Made by a program: the position numbers and the translations under genes
DNA from: JAEYFP01 sp964566545
GTDB lineage: Bacteria > Bacillota > Clostridia > Lachnospirales > Lachnospiraceae
Length of the DNA: 22,836 nt
Assembly (NCBI GenBank): GCA_964566545.1
Contig: CAZMIX010000036.1
Location: 1 to 22,836, forward strand
Reading direction: 5' to 3'
Notes under the pieces: model-generated
Database searches by the model: none
What the model saw: the letters and a program-made list of their open reading frames with translations, nothing else
What the model was told of the DNA's origin: nothing
Shown here: positions 7,331 through 15,644 of the stretch, piece by piece
Numbering within the stretch: position 1 is the stretch's first letter
How the letters are laid out: every line of letters starts with the position of its first letter

Positions 7331-8265
7331 AGCTGCTTACTGTAATTGTACCATGCTATAACGAAGAACAGGCAATCCCTTACTTTTATGCGGAGATGGA
7401 GAGAACGATCGGGACGTTTGAAGAGAAATTTCCGGAGACCGCCTTTGAGCTGCTGTTTATCGACGACGGCTCTAAGGATCGGACGCGCCAATGCATCAAA
7501 GAGCTTCGCAGGAAGGATACGCGCGTGCATTACGTTTCGTTTTCCAGAAATTTCGGAAAGGAAGCGGCAATTTATGCCGGACTTAACAAATCAAACGGCG
7601 ATTATGTCGTGATCATGGATGCGGATTTGCAGGATCCGCCGAGTCTCTTGACAGAAATGTATGCGGCTGTCACGGAGGAGGGTTATGATTCGGCAGCGAC
7701 GAGAAGGGTGACGCGAAAAGGCGAGCCGCCGGTTCGTTCCTTTTTTGCGAGGTGTTTTTACCGGCTGATCAACGGTATTTCCCGCACGGAAATTGTTGAC
7801 GGCGCGCGCGATTACCGTATTATGACGCGTCAGATGGTCGACGCGATTTTATCGATGGGGGAATATAACCGGTTCACAAAGGGCATTTACGGCTGGGTCG
7901 GCTTTGAGACAAAATGGATCGCCTACGAAAATGTGGAACGTGTGGCAGGTGAGACGAAGTGGTCATTCTGGAAGCTATTTCTCTATTCGCTGGAGGGTAT
8001 CATCGCCTTTTCGACCGCGCCGCTTGCGATTGCCGGGATGCTGGGCTTTCTGTTTACCGTTTTGGCGTTTATTATGATTATCTTCATTATTTGCAGGACG
8101 CTGCTTTACGGGGATCCGACGAGCGGCTGGCCGTCCATGGTATGCATCATCGTATTCATCGGCGGCATTCAGTTATTCAGCATCGGCATCGTGGGTCAGT
8201 ACTTGGCGAAGACGTATCTTGAAACAAAGCATCGGCCGATCTTTATCGCAAAGGAAGAGGAATAG
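7327..8265 (+). CDS. GT2 family glycosyltransferase, GtrB/undecaprenyl-phosphate sugar synthase type
   Basis: A 312-residue enzyme of the DPM1/GtrB class that transfers a sugar from a nucleotide donor to undecaprenyl phosphate at the inner membrane face. The GT-A domain has VPCYNEEQ, FIDDGSKDRT and the metal-binding MDADLQDPP (Asp98, Asp100, Asp103). Two membrane segments follow at about residues 228-257 and 271-293, the usual architecture for the bactoprenol glucosyltransferase group. The start overlaps the stop of the U32 gene as ATGA (7327-7330), with AGGAAGAAG upstream, so translation is coupled. Such enzymes normally feed a membrane GT-C transferase, but none is visible in the window. 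The sugar is unknown. Confidence 0.88.
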   Translation: MKLLTVIVPCYNEEQAIPYFYAEMERTIGTFEEKFPETAFELLFIDDGSKDRTRQCIKELRRKDTRVHYVSFSRNFGKEAAIYAGLNKSNGDYVVIMDADLQDPPSLLTEMYAAVTEEGYDSAATRRVTRKGEPPVRSFFARCFYRLINGISRTEIVDGARDYRIMTRQMVDAILSMGEYNRFTKGIYGWVGFETKWIAYENVERVAGETKWSFWKLFLYSLEGIIAFSTAPLAIAGMLGFLFTVLAFIMIIFIICRTLLYGDPTSGWPSMVCIIVFIGGIQLFSIGIVGQYLAKTYLETKHRPIFIAKEEE

Positions 8266-8275
8266 GAGCAAAATT

Positions 8276-9250
8276 ATGAAGCTGATTATACAGATCCCGT
8301 GCCTGAATGAAGCAGAGACGCTGGAAATCGCGTTGAACGACCTGCCCAGGCACATCGACGGGATCGATACGATCGAGTATCTGATCATCAATGACGGAAG
8401 TGTTGACAATACGGTGGAGGTTGCCAAAAATTGGGGCGTCAACTATGTTATCAGTTTTACCCAAAATAAAGGGTTGGCGAAGGGTTTTATGGCAGGGATC
8501 GATGCATGCTTAAGAAACGGCGCGGATATCATCGTCAATACGGATGCAGACAACCAGTATTGCGGCGCCGATATCGAAAAACTTGTGCGCCCGATTTTGG
8601 AGAAAAAAGCCGATATCGTCATCGGCGAGCGTCCGATCAATGAGACGGAGCATTTTTCCCCGCTGAAAAAGAAGCTGCAGCATTTGGGGAGCTTCGTCGT
8701 GCGCAAGGCCTCCAAGACCGACATCCCGGATGCGCCAAGCGGCTTTCGCGCGTTTTCCAGAGATGCGGCGATGCATCTGAATGTGATGAACAATTACACG
8801 TATACGCTGGAAACGATCGTGCAGGCAGGCAGGACGAGTATGGCAATCACATCCGTGCCGATCCGTACGAACGGAGAGTTGCGCAAGTCCAGGCTGTTTC
8901 ACAGCATGTTCAGCTATGTCAAGCGCTCCATGCTCACGATCGTGCGGGCTTACATGATGTACCGGCCGCTGACGTTTTTCAGCGCGCTTGGATCGATCCC
9001 GTTCCTTGCCGGCGTGGCGATCGGCGTCCGTTTCCTCGTATTTTTCTTTAGAGGCGCGGGCAACGGGCATATGCAGTCGCTGATTTTTGCCAGCACGCTG
9101 ATGCTGCTCGGCTTTATGACCTTCATAGTGGGGCTGCAGGCGGATGTTATCGCGAATAACCGCAAGATTCTTGAAGATATCCAGTACCGCATCAGACGGA
9201 TGGATTACAAAGAGGAAGAAAAAGAGCGCGAGGATCAGAATGAGCAATGA
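8276..9250 (+). CDS. GT2 family glycosyltransferase with C-terminal membrane segments
   Basis: A 324-residue GT-A enzyme of the dolichol-phosphate mannosyltransferase-like group. Its motifs are IPCLNEAETL, INDGSVDNT and the metal-binding NTDADNQY (Asp90, Asp92), and a region with DAPSGFRAFSR is typical of the group. Two hydrophobic segments at roughly 235-258 and 270-292 precede a charged tail. The open frame extends further upstream, but the ATG at 8276 has TAGGAGC in front and starts the conserved strand, so I use it. It lies ten bases after the previous gene. It overlaps the next gene by eleven bases, so all three glycosyltransferase genes here form one coupled unit with the U32 gene. The substrate is unknown. 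Confidence 0.86.
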   Translation: MKLIIQIPCLNEAETLEIALNDLPRHIDGIDTIEYLIINDGSVDNTVEVAKNWGVNYVISFTQNKGLAKGFMAGIDACLRNGADIIVNTDADNQYCGADIEKLVRPILEKKADIVIGERPINETEHFSPLKKKLQHLGSFVVRKASKTDIPDAPSGFRAFSRDAAMHLNVMNNYTYTLETIVQAGRTSMAITSVPIRTNGELRKSRLFHSMFSYVKRSMLTIVRAYMMYRPLTFFSALGSIPFLAGVAIGVRFLVFFFRGAGNGHMQSLIFASTLMLLGFMTFIVGLQADVIANNRKILEDIQYRIRRMDYKEEEKEREDQNEQ

Positions 9251-10376
9251 TAAAATTGTCCTGATCGGCCCGGTATACCCTTACAAGGGCGGCATTTCGC
9301 ATTATACGGGGCTATTGTACAGGACGCTTTCCGAAAAATATAACACCCGGATGATCTCTTATAAGATGCAGTATCCGAAGCTTTTGTTTAAGCGTGAGCA
9401 GAAGGATTTTTCCAATGATACGTTCCGGGTGGAGCAGGCGGAATTTTTGATCAACACCGCCAATCCGTTCAATTTTATTTCCATAGGAAGAAAAATCAGA
9501 AAAGAGAAGCCGGCACTCGTCATCGTGCAGTGGTGGCATCCCTATTTTGCACCGTGCTATGCGATTCTCGCTAAAATGCTGAAGGAAAGCAGGATTTTGT
9601 TTGTGTGCCATAATGTTTTTCCGCACGAACGATTTCCGTTGGACAAAAGGCTGACAAGGCTCGTGTTAAAGCAGGGCGATTATTTTATTCTGCACTCGCG
9701 GACCGAGGCGGACGAGCTGCTTTCGATCAAAAATGACGCGAATTACCGGGTGCAGGTGCATCCAACCTATTCCGCATTTCAGTTTCAAAATATGGACAGG
9801 GAAGAGGCTAGGCGGCAGCTTTCAGTCCCGATGGATCAGCGGCTGCTGTTGTTTTTTGGTTACGTGCGGGAATATAAAGGCTTAAAACACTTGATCGATG
9901 CGATGGGGATTCTAAAAAGAGAAGGAAACGTACAGATGCCGGGGCTGTATATCGTCGGCGATTTTGACGGAAATAAAGCTGCTTATCTGGAACAGATCAA
10001 GGCGTGCGGCGTCGAAGAAAAAATTGTGATCGTGGACGGCTATGTGCCGGATCGCGAAGTGGAAAAGTATTTTGCGGCCAGCGACCTTGTCGTTTTGCCT
10101 TATGAATCCGCGACACAGAGCGGGATCGTTCAAATTGCCTATGGTTTTCATAAGCCGGTCATTGTGACGAATGTCGGTGGACTGCCGGAGGTCGTTGAGG
10201 ATGACAGAACGGGCATGATCGTGGAGCCGGGCAATGCCGGACAGCTCGCGGAGGCGATCCGGCGCTTTTTTGACGAAAACAAAGCGGCGGAATATGAGAA
10301 ACAGATCCGCGATAACGAATACCGGTTCTCCTGGGAACGGATGCGCGAGACGATAGAGGGGTTTTTAGGGATTTAA
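9240..10376 (+). CDS. GT4 family glycosyltransferase
   Basis: A 378-residue GT-B glycosyltransferase. The N-terminal half begins with IGPVYPYKGGISHYT, the glycine-rich acceptor-side loop of GT4. The C-terminal half has FFGYVREYKGLKHLIDA, then ASDLVVLPYESATQSGIVQIA and NVGGLPEVVEDDRTGMIVE. The usual E-x7-E donor-binding motif keeps its first glutamate, but the second position is altered, as in some GT4 subgroups. The start at 9240 lies within the end of the preceding gene and has GAGG upstream. The longer in-frame start at 9144 would lie inside that gene and is rejected. The stop codon shares TTAA with the opposite-strand gene at 10373. Confidence 0.85.
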   Translation: MSNDKIVLIGPVYPYKGGISHYTGLLYRTLSEKYNTRMISYKMQYPKLLFKREQKDFSNDTFRVEQAEFLINTANPFNFISIGRKIRKEKPALVIVQWWHPYFAPCYAILAKMLKESRILFVCHNVFPHERFPLDKRLTRLVLKQGDYFILHSRTEADELLSIKNDANYRVQVHPTYSAFQFQNMDREEARRQLSVPMDQRLLLFFGYVREYKGLKHLIDAMGILKREGNVQMPGLYIVGDFDGNKAAYLEQIKACGVEEKIVIVDGYVPDREVEKYFAASDLVVLPYESATQSGIVQIAYGFHKPVIVTNVGGLPEVVEDDRTGMIVEPGNAGQLAEAIRRFFDENKAAEYEKQIRDNEYRFSWERMRETIEGFLGI

Positions 10377-11266
10377 GTGCGGATGCGCAGGCGCATGAAG
10401 AGGTCGTAGATCACGCGCTCTGCGTAGGCAAGGCCGTAAGCGGCTGCAAAAACGGCATCCTGCAGCGGGTTCGTGTGCAGATAGTGCCGGTTATAAATGC
10501 GAAAGCTGCGGTAGAAGTTCGGGAACGCCCGCGCTTTCGAGGAACGGTACGCTTTTTTAATGCTGACCGAATGAAAATGATCATAGCGCTCCTTTGTCAG
10601 CAAGCCGACTTTTAAACCGCAGTCCGAAAGCCGTTTGGAGAGAATAATTTCCTCCGCATAAAGAAATGTGCGTTCATCGAAACCACCGACCGCTTCATAG
10701 GCGGTTTTTTTTATGCAGAAAAAAGAGCCTTCGACGACGCCGACAGTTTCTAACGGCAGGGCAGAGGCCGCAAGCCTTTTTTTGATGGCGCGCTTGTCGA
10801 GATTAAACCAGATCAAAAAGAGACTCTCTATCATACCTAAGAAGCCGGGCAGCCGCCAGACATTATAGCCCTGATTGACAAGGCAGCTCATGACGCCGTA
10901 TTCGGTATGCTGCCTCATGCTTTCTAAAATAGCGTAAAGCGTCCGTTCGCTGACCATAATATCGGGATTGGCGATAAACAGGTAATCCGGCGCACCGTTT
11001 AAAAGCGCATGGCGGACGCCGTAATTATTTCCCTTCGCATAGCCGCCGTTTTCGGGCGCTTGTATGACGTCGATGCGGGGGCCTGCACCGCAGGCCGGAG
11101 GCAGCAGCGTATCGCTTAAGTAGGCGAAGGAATCGTCCGAAGAATGGTTGTCTACGACAATAATTTTATCCAGACAGGCATAGTCCTTTACTGCCAGCGC
11201 GAGCTTTGCCGCAGTCCGTCCGTCATTATAATTTAAAATAATCATTACCGCCGAAGCTACTTCCAT
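10373..11266 (-). CDS. GT2 family glycosyltransferase (rhamnosyltransferase-like)
   Basis: A 297-residue minus-strand GT-A enzyme. Its motifs are IILNYNDG at the N-terminus, IIVVDNHSSDDS, ENGGYAKGNN, the metal-binding FIANPDIMVS, and further on EGSFFCIKKTAYEAVGGFDE with LYAEEIILSKRL. This is the WbbL/rhamnosyltransferase-type GT2 pattern, but the sugar is not determined by sequence. The start is the ATG at 11266 with AAAGGA upstream on the minus strand. It ends in a TAA that shares the TTAA at 10373-10376 with the convergent GT4 gene. The opposite orientation within a plus-strand locus is unusual. Confidence 0.86.
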   Translation of the reverse strand: MEVASAVMIILNYNDGRTAAKLALAVKDYACLDKIIVVDNHSSDDSFAYLSDTLLPPACGAGPRIDVIQAPENGGYAKGNNYGVRHALLNGAPDYLFIANPDIMVSERTLYAILESMRQHTEYGVMSCLVNQGYNVWRLPGFLGMIESLFLIWFNLDKRAIKKRLAASALPLETVGVVEGSFFCIKKTAYEAVGGFDERTFLYAEEIILSKRLSDCGLKVGLLTKERYDHFHSVSIKKAYRSSKARAFPNFYRSFRIYNRHYLHTNPLQDAVFAAAYGLAYAERVIYDLFMRLRIRT

Positions 11267-11406
11267 CGATGTGATCCTTTCTTTGCTGATTCTAATTTGT
11301 ACGCTTGCTCTATGGTATTCACTTTATCATAAAAAAGTATGGCATACAAGAAACAAAAGTTTTTGAAGAAACTGAAATAATCGAGGATGCGACGGCAGAA
11401 AAGGTA

Positions 11407-11415
11407 TGTTATAAT
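11407..11415 (+). promoter_or_regulatory. Candidate extended -10 promoter for the GT2 gene at 11455
   Basis: TGTTATAAT is a perfect TATAAT (11410-11415) preceded by the TGn extended -10 element. The -35 position 17 bases upstream is poor (ATGCGA), which is acceptable with an extended -10. The gene start lies 40 bases downstream. The interval 11267-11454 separates two divergent genes and must hold promoters for both; the minus-strand one is not clear to me. Confidence 0.45.
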
Positions 11416-11454
11416 AATCGTTATACTATATTTGAACTGGAGAGGTCTTTTGAC

Positions 11455-12324
11455 ATGATTGAAAAAAATACCGAAAATCCGTTGGTATCTGTAATAACGA
11501 TCTGCTTTAATCCGGGCAATTCGCTGATTAAGACGATGGAATCTGTCTTGGCACAGTCGTTTGCCGGTTTTGAATATGTCATTCAGGATGGGGAATCGGC
11601 GGACGATACGGCGGATTTGATAGAGGGTTATCAGGAACGCTTTATGGAAAAGGGCATCACGCTGCGCTATTTCAGGGAAAAGGACGGCGGCATTTACGAT
11701 GCGATGAATAAGGCGGTATCCCACACAAACGGAGTATGGGTCAGCTTTATGAATGCCGGCGACTGTTTTTACAGCGCGGGCGTGCTGAACGACATTTTTG
11801 GCGAGCGCGATTATCCGAATACCGCGATTCTTTACGGCGATGCCGTGGAGCAGGAATATGGCAGATATTATATGTTCCGCAAGGCCATCGACCAGATCGA
11901 GGCCAGAATGCCGTTTTCCCACCAGTCCTCTTTCACGAGGCGAGAGCTTCTTATGAGGATGCCGTTTCGCACGGATTACCGGATCGGTGCGGATTATGAT
12001 TTTTTGCTCACCATTCACCAAAAAGGCTTTTATTTCACCGACACGGGCACGATCGTCTGCATCGTGTCAAAGGACGGACTTTCCTCCTTAAAGCTGTACG
12101 ATACGTTTCAGGAAACGGTCGTCATACGGGAACGGCATGGCATTCATCAATATAACAAAAAGCAGATGAAACGAAAAATCGGGGAATTGAAGCTGAAACA
12201 ATTTGTAATGGATTATTTCCCGAAGTGGATCAAAAAATTGATCCGGAAGGTGCAGCTTACGGTGCGCGGACAAAACGCGGCGCTCATGATCCCCGATTGG
12301 GAAAAGCAGGATCGTGCGGGTTAA
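11455..12324 (+). CDS. GT2 family glycosyltransferase, WcaE-like
   Basis: A 289-residue enzyme with VSVITICFNPGNSL, YVIQDGESADDTADLI, FREKDGGIYDAMNKAV and FMNAGDCFY. The NAGD (residues 100-103) stands where most GT2 enzymes have DxD, a feature of the WcaE-like subgroup. SHQSSF and GADYDFLL follow. Many in-frame codons extend upstream to 11305, but the ATG at 11455 has GGAGAGG seven bases upstream and begins the conserved region. The basic C-terminus may bind the membrane surface. Its TAA shares TTAA with the convergent GT4 gene on the minus strand. The acceptor and donor are unknown. Confidence 0.84.
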   Translation: MIEKNTENPLVSVITICFNPGNSLIKTMESVLAQSFAGFEYVIQDGESADDTADLIEGYQERFMEKGITLRYFREKDGGIYDAMNKAVSHTNGVWVSFMNAGDCFYSAGVLNDIFGERDYPNTAILYGDAVEQEYGRYYMFRKAIDQIEARMPFSHQSSFTRRELLMRMPFRTDYRIGADYDFLLTIHQKGFYFTDTGTIVCIVSKDGLSSLKLYDTFQETVVIRERHGIHQYNKKQMKRKIGELKLKQFVMDYFPKWIKKLIRKVQLTVRGQNAALMIPDWEKQDRAG

Positions 12325-13436
12325 AAATGAGCCTTGATCGCCTGATACAGCCGATCGATGATCGCATCCCAGCGGAAGGCTTCTTTTGCATAGGCGGTGA
12401 TTTCCTCCGCCTCTTTATCCCAAAATCGGTTCACGGTGAACAGATTTTCAAGCGCTTTTGAAAGCGCATCGATATCATCTGCGGGAACGACAAGCCCAAA
12501 CCGGCCGTTTCCGTTCACATCATAGCCTGCCGGAACCATGTCCGTCGTGACAAGATAGCAGCCCTGACTCGCGGCTTCAACGAGTACGATCCCAAAGCTC
12601 TCGCTTCTGGAGGGCAGCGCAAAAACTTTCGCTTTTCGGTATTCGTTCATCAGGCGCTTCTTATCGTGAATGCTCCCAAGAAACTGTACCCGTTCCTTTA
12701 ACTGCGGATATCGCCCGTAAAAATCCGCGATTTCCGGCTGAAATTGTTCCGCTACGGGACCGATGAGCTTTAACGTCCAGTCATGGTGCGGCGCGCTTTT
12801 TGCAAATGCGGCAAGCAGGACGTCCGTCGCCTTTTCTTTCGTGCCGAGGTTGCCCACGGTCAGGATAACGTTTTCCTTTTCGAATGGAAGCGCTTTTTGG
12901 TCCGGTAAAGAAGCCGTCCGGTCAAAATATCCGTTTGTGAGGTAGATGATTTTCTGACCGAAATGCTTTACAAGTTCTTTTTGCAGTACGGTCGTCTCGA
13001 CGGAAACGACGTCGGCTCGCCGGATGCTCGCCCGTTTGATCAGCCCCCGCAAATCTTTGGCAAGGCATGTTTTTAATCCGACCGGGTTCATATCCAGCTT
13101 TAAATAGATTTTCCCCGTCCGGTTATATTTTCGGAAAGCAAGCTCATAAAAATAGGTGGATAAATTCAGATGATAGAGGTTTAGAACGTCAATTTCCGAC
13201 GCATGCGCTTTCAAATACCGGATGCCGTCAAAAATCCTGCCAAGGCGCGTCTGCTTCACGAAATCAAGCCGGAGTCCCCGCACCTCGTTTGCGAGATAAG
13301 AATATTCCGCGCAGTTTTGACGGGTCGCGATAACGCAGTCCCAGCCGTAGTTTTTATGCAGGAAATACGGAATCATCCCGACATCCTTTAACAGATGTAC
13401 ATTTTCAGTTTTCAAAAACAGTGTCACAAATTTCAT
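12321..13436 (-). CDS. GT4 family glycosyltransferase
   Basis: A 371-residue minus-strand GT-B enzyme. The C-terminal half has ILTVGNLGTKEKATDVLLAAFA, a stretch with VQFLGSIHDKKRL, and the complete E-x7-E donor motif in SRSESFGIVLVEAASQG. An open frame reaches a TTG at 13475, but the ATG at 13436 has GGAG eight bases upstream and starts the first strand (MKFVTLFLKTENV), so I use it. A strong promoter lies 63-91 bases upstream. Its stop shares TTAA (12321-12324) with the preceding plus-strand gene. The sugar is unknown. Confidence 0.86.
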   Translation of the reverse strand: MKFVTLFLKTENVHLLKDVGMIPYFLHKNYGWDCVIATRQNCAEYSYLANEVRGLRLDFVKQTRLGRIFDGIRYLKAHASEIDVLNLYHLNLSTYFYELAFRKYNRTGKIYLKLDMNPVGLKTCLAKDLRGLIKRASIRRADVVSVETTVLQKELVKHFGQKIIYLTNGYFDRTASLPDQKALPFEKENVILTVGNLGTKEKATDVLLAAFAKSAPHHDWTLKLIGPVAEQFQPEIADFYGRYPQLKERVQFLGSIHDKKRLMNEYRKAKVFALPSRSESFGIVLVEAASQGCYLVTTDMVPAGYDVNGNGRFGLVVPADDIDALSKALENLFTVNRFWDKEAEEITAYAKEAFRWDAIIDRLYQAIKAHF

Positions 13437-13498
13437 GCAATACGCTCCAAAAGAGAGAACCAACATTTCCGTCAAAATAGGAACTATCCTACTAAACT

Positions 13499-13527
13499 AT
13501 ATTAAATGTTCTATTACATCAAGTCAA
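13499..13527 (-). promoter_or_regulatory. sigma-A type promoter for the minus-strand GT4 gene
   Basis: On the minus strand TTGACT (13522-13527) is followed 17 bases later by TAATAT (13499-13504). It reads toward the ATG at 13436. The 247-base interval 13437-13683 holds this promoter, a second one on the plus strand, and no gene that I can support. Confidence 0.65.
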
Positions 13528-13567
13528 TGCAAGGTTTATTAAAAAATTTATTGAAAAAAGCTTCTTA

Positions 13568-13596
13568 TTGTACTTTCTCCCAAATTATAATATACT
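13568..13596 (+). promoter_or_regulatory. sigma-A type promoter for the O-acetyltransferase gene series
   Basis: TTGTAC (13568-13573) and TATACT (13591-13596) are separated by exactly 17 bases. Transcription would start near 13603, giving about 80 bases of leader before the ATG at 13684. It is divergent from the promoter at 13499-13527 and probably drives the second half of the glycan locus. Confidence 0.6.
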
Positions 13597-13683
13597 TAAA
13601 TGTATGTATCGGCGGTCAAGGCCGGGAATTGCCAAAGCGAGTTTCGATAAGCAGTCCGGTCATGAAGGAAGCGTGGGAAGCGG

Positions 13684-14388
13684 ATGTTGAAAAGAAAGCT
13701 TGAGGAAATCGGCTCGGGAATTTACCGCAGCGTGATTTATCCCTTTGTCAGAATCGGAATCGAAAGAAGGACCCACAGTGTCATGAAGCAGAAGTCCTAT
13801 CTGAATAAAGGCTCTGTTCTTGAGGGAAAAAATTATATCGGCAGGCAGGTGCGTCTGTCTAATACGCGGGTGGGCTTTGGCTCCTATGTCAATGACAGGG
13901 GGGATCTTTCCAATACCGCTATCGGACGCTATACCTCCATCGGAACGGATGTGTCCTGTCTTCTCGGAACGCATCCGGTAGGCACCCTTGCGGCGATGCA
14001 TCCGGCATTTTATTCGACGTCGGGGGCGCTCGGATACAGCTATGTAAAAAAGGATTCCTTTGAGGAATTTACATTTATCGACCGCGAAAAGCGCATACAG
14101 ATCGTCGTTGGAAATGATGTATGGATCGGAAACGGCGTGCGCATCAAAGAGGGCGTGACGATCGGGGACGGTGCGGTCATCGGCGCAGGCTCCCTCGTGC
14201 TTCATGATGTGGAACCTTATACCGTTTATGCCGGTGTCCCCGCAAAAAAAATCAGGCGGCGGTTTCCAAAGGAACAGGCAAAAAGGTTGCTTGCGCTCAA
14301 ATGGTGGGAAAAGGACGAAGCATGGATTATCGGGCACATAGAGGATTTTGCGGATGTGGAAAAGCTGCTGGAACAAGGCGGCTGCTAA
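13684..14388 (+). CDS. CatB-related O-acetyltransferase (hexapeptide repeat)
   Basis: A 234-residue left-handed beta-helix acyltransferase that would transfer an acetyl group from acetyl-CoA to a sugar. The middle has GRYTSIGTDVS and LLGTHPVGTLAAMHP with a likely catalytic His97. The C-terminal third has repeated hexapeptides: VGNDVWIGNGVRIKEG, VTIGDGAVIGAGSLV, then PYTVYAGVPAKKIRRRF. This is the XAT/CatB-like subgroup, common in capsule and O-antigen clusters. The ribosome site is a weak GGGAAG directly before the ATG. It starts the plus-strand series behind the promoter at 13568-13596. Sugar acetylation is inferred from context, since xenobiotic acetylation is also known for the family. Confidence 0.82.
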   Translation: MLKRKLEEIGSGIYRSVIYPFVRIGIERRTHSVMKQKSYLNKGSVLEGKNYIGRQVRLSNTRVGFGSYVNDRGDLSNTAIGRYTSIGTDVSCLLGTHPVGTLAAMHPAFYSTSGALGYSYVKKDSFEEFTFIDREKRIQIVVGNDVWIGNGVRIKEGVTIGDGAVIGAGSLVLHDVEPYTVYAGVPAKKIRRRFPKEQAKRLLALKWWEKDEAWIIGHIEDFADVEKLLEQGGC

Positions 14389-14404
14389 ATAAATGGAGCA
14401 GATT

Positions 14405-15604
14405 ATGAATACAGTTGCAATCGTAATTATTGCATACAACAGACCGGATTCCTTAAAACGCCTGCTTGCGTCTCTCGCGGGAGCCGATTATCCGAAAGAG
14501 GAGCGCATTCCGCTGGTCATCAGCATCGATCAGGGCGATAACGCCAAGGTCATTGAGGCGGCGGAGTCGTTTCTATGGGAGCATGGGGAAAAGTCCGTGA
14601 TTTGCAGGGAAGCGAATCTGGGGCTGAAACAGCATGTGCTTTTGTGCGGGGATTATACACAGACATACGACGGCGTCATCATGCTGGAGGATGATCTGTA
14701 TGTTTCCCCCTCTTTTTATGCGTATGCCTCGGCAGCGCTGGACTTTGCGGAGGGGAAGGATGATATCGGCGGCGTTTCCCTCTATAATCATTTGATGAAC
14801 GTGCATGTGCGCGAACCGTTTGAAGCGGTTAGGGAGAATTATGATAATTGGTATTTCCAGTTTGCTTCCTCGTGGGGACAGGCTTTTTGCAGGGCGCAGT
14901 GGAGCGGATTTCGGGAATGGCTCAGGGACAATGACGGCAAGCCGCTTGCGGCAGCCGATATGCCGCAAAATATATCCTCTTGGTCGGATCAATCGTGGCT
15001 GAAATATTACATGAAGTATTTGATAGAGACAAAGAAATATTTTATGTATCCGTATGTATCGCTGACGACGAATTTCTCGGAGGAGGGCGCACATGCGAGG
15101 GAGGCGGTTGCGGATCTGCAGGTGCCGCTTGCCGGAAAAGCCGATTCCGAGCGGGAATATCGTTTCTGCTCGCTTTGGGAGACAAGGGCGGTCTATGACG
15201 CGTTTTTTGAGAATGTGAGCCTAAAAAAATGCGTGACAGAGCAGCTTTTGAAGTTTTCTGAGAGTGTGCAGGATACGGCTTTTATAGAAAAAAAGAATCT
15301 GGTAGAAGTCGACCTGTACGGATATAAGCCGGTAATACCGCAAATGCGTTATTATCTGACCTCGAAGAGCCTGCCGTATAAACGGTTAAAATCCTATGGC
15401 AGAAGCCTGCGCCCGATGGACGCCAACATTTTTGAGGAAATGCCCGGAAATGATTTTTATCTGTATGACATGGGCGAGGCGGGAAGTGCGCCGAAGACAG
15501 AAGAGGCGGAGAAATATTTATATCATTACAGGGCGTTAAGAATCAAGGCCATGCGTTCGGTATTGTTTTACCGGATCAGGCGGAAATTGCGGAGATCAAA
15601 GTAA
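14405..15604 (+). CDS. Glycosyltransferase, GT2-like with a GNT-I-like EDD motif
   Basis: A 399-residue protein that begins VAIVIIAYNRPDSLKRLLASL and has a nucleotide-binding GT-A core ending in the metal-binding LEDDLYVSPSFY (Glu95-Asp97). This resembles the GNT-I-like bacterial sugar transferases, with a long C-terminal part I do not recognise. WSDQSWLKYYMKY and an aromatic-rich tail follow. A longer start at 14393 has no ribosome site, whereas the ATG at 14405 follows TGGAGC seven bases upstream. It lies 16 bases after the acetyltransferase gene. The basic C-terminus (RIRRKLRRSK) may hold it at the membrane. The substrate is unknown. Confidence 0.7.
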   Translation: MNTVAIVIIAYNRPDSLKRLLASLAGADYPKEERIPLVISIDQGDNAKVIEAAESFLWEHGEKSVICREANLGLKQHVLLCGDYTQTYDGVIMLEDDLYVSPSFYAYASAALDFAEGKDDIGGVSLYNHLMNVHVREPFEAVRENYDNWYFQFASSWGQAFCRAQWSGFREWLRDNDGKPLAAADMPQNISSWSDQSWLKYYMKYLIETKKYFMYPYVSLTTNFSEEGAHAREAVADLQVPLAGKADSEREYRFCSLWETRAVYDAFFENVSLKKCVTEQLLKFSESVQDTAFIEKKNLVEVDLYGYKPVIPQMRYYLTSKSLPYKRLKSYGRSLRPMDANIFEEMPGNDFYLYDMGEAGSAPKTEEAEKYLYHYRALRIKAMRSVLFYRIRRKLRRSK

Positions 15605-15644
15605 TTTTTGGTTGCTATAATTTTTGACCGGAACGGAGCGGTAT

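Noticed and set aside
11257..12021. 254-residue minus-strand open frame covering the WcaE-like gene
   Set aside because: It is the antisense shadow of a clear GT2 gene, has low-complexity basic composition and no family motif.
13604..13690. 28-codon frame just before the acetyltransferase gene that overlaps its start codon
   Set aside because: Possible leader peptide, but it begins at the predicted transcription start with no ribosome site.
13506..13703. 65-residue plus-strand open frame in the 247-base intergenic region
   Set aside because: It overlaps both the promoter and the acetyltransferase start and has no ribosome site or recognisable motif.
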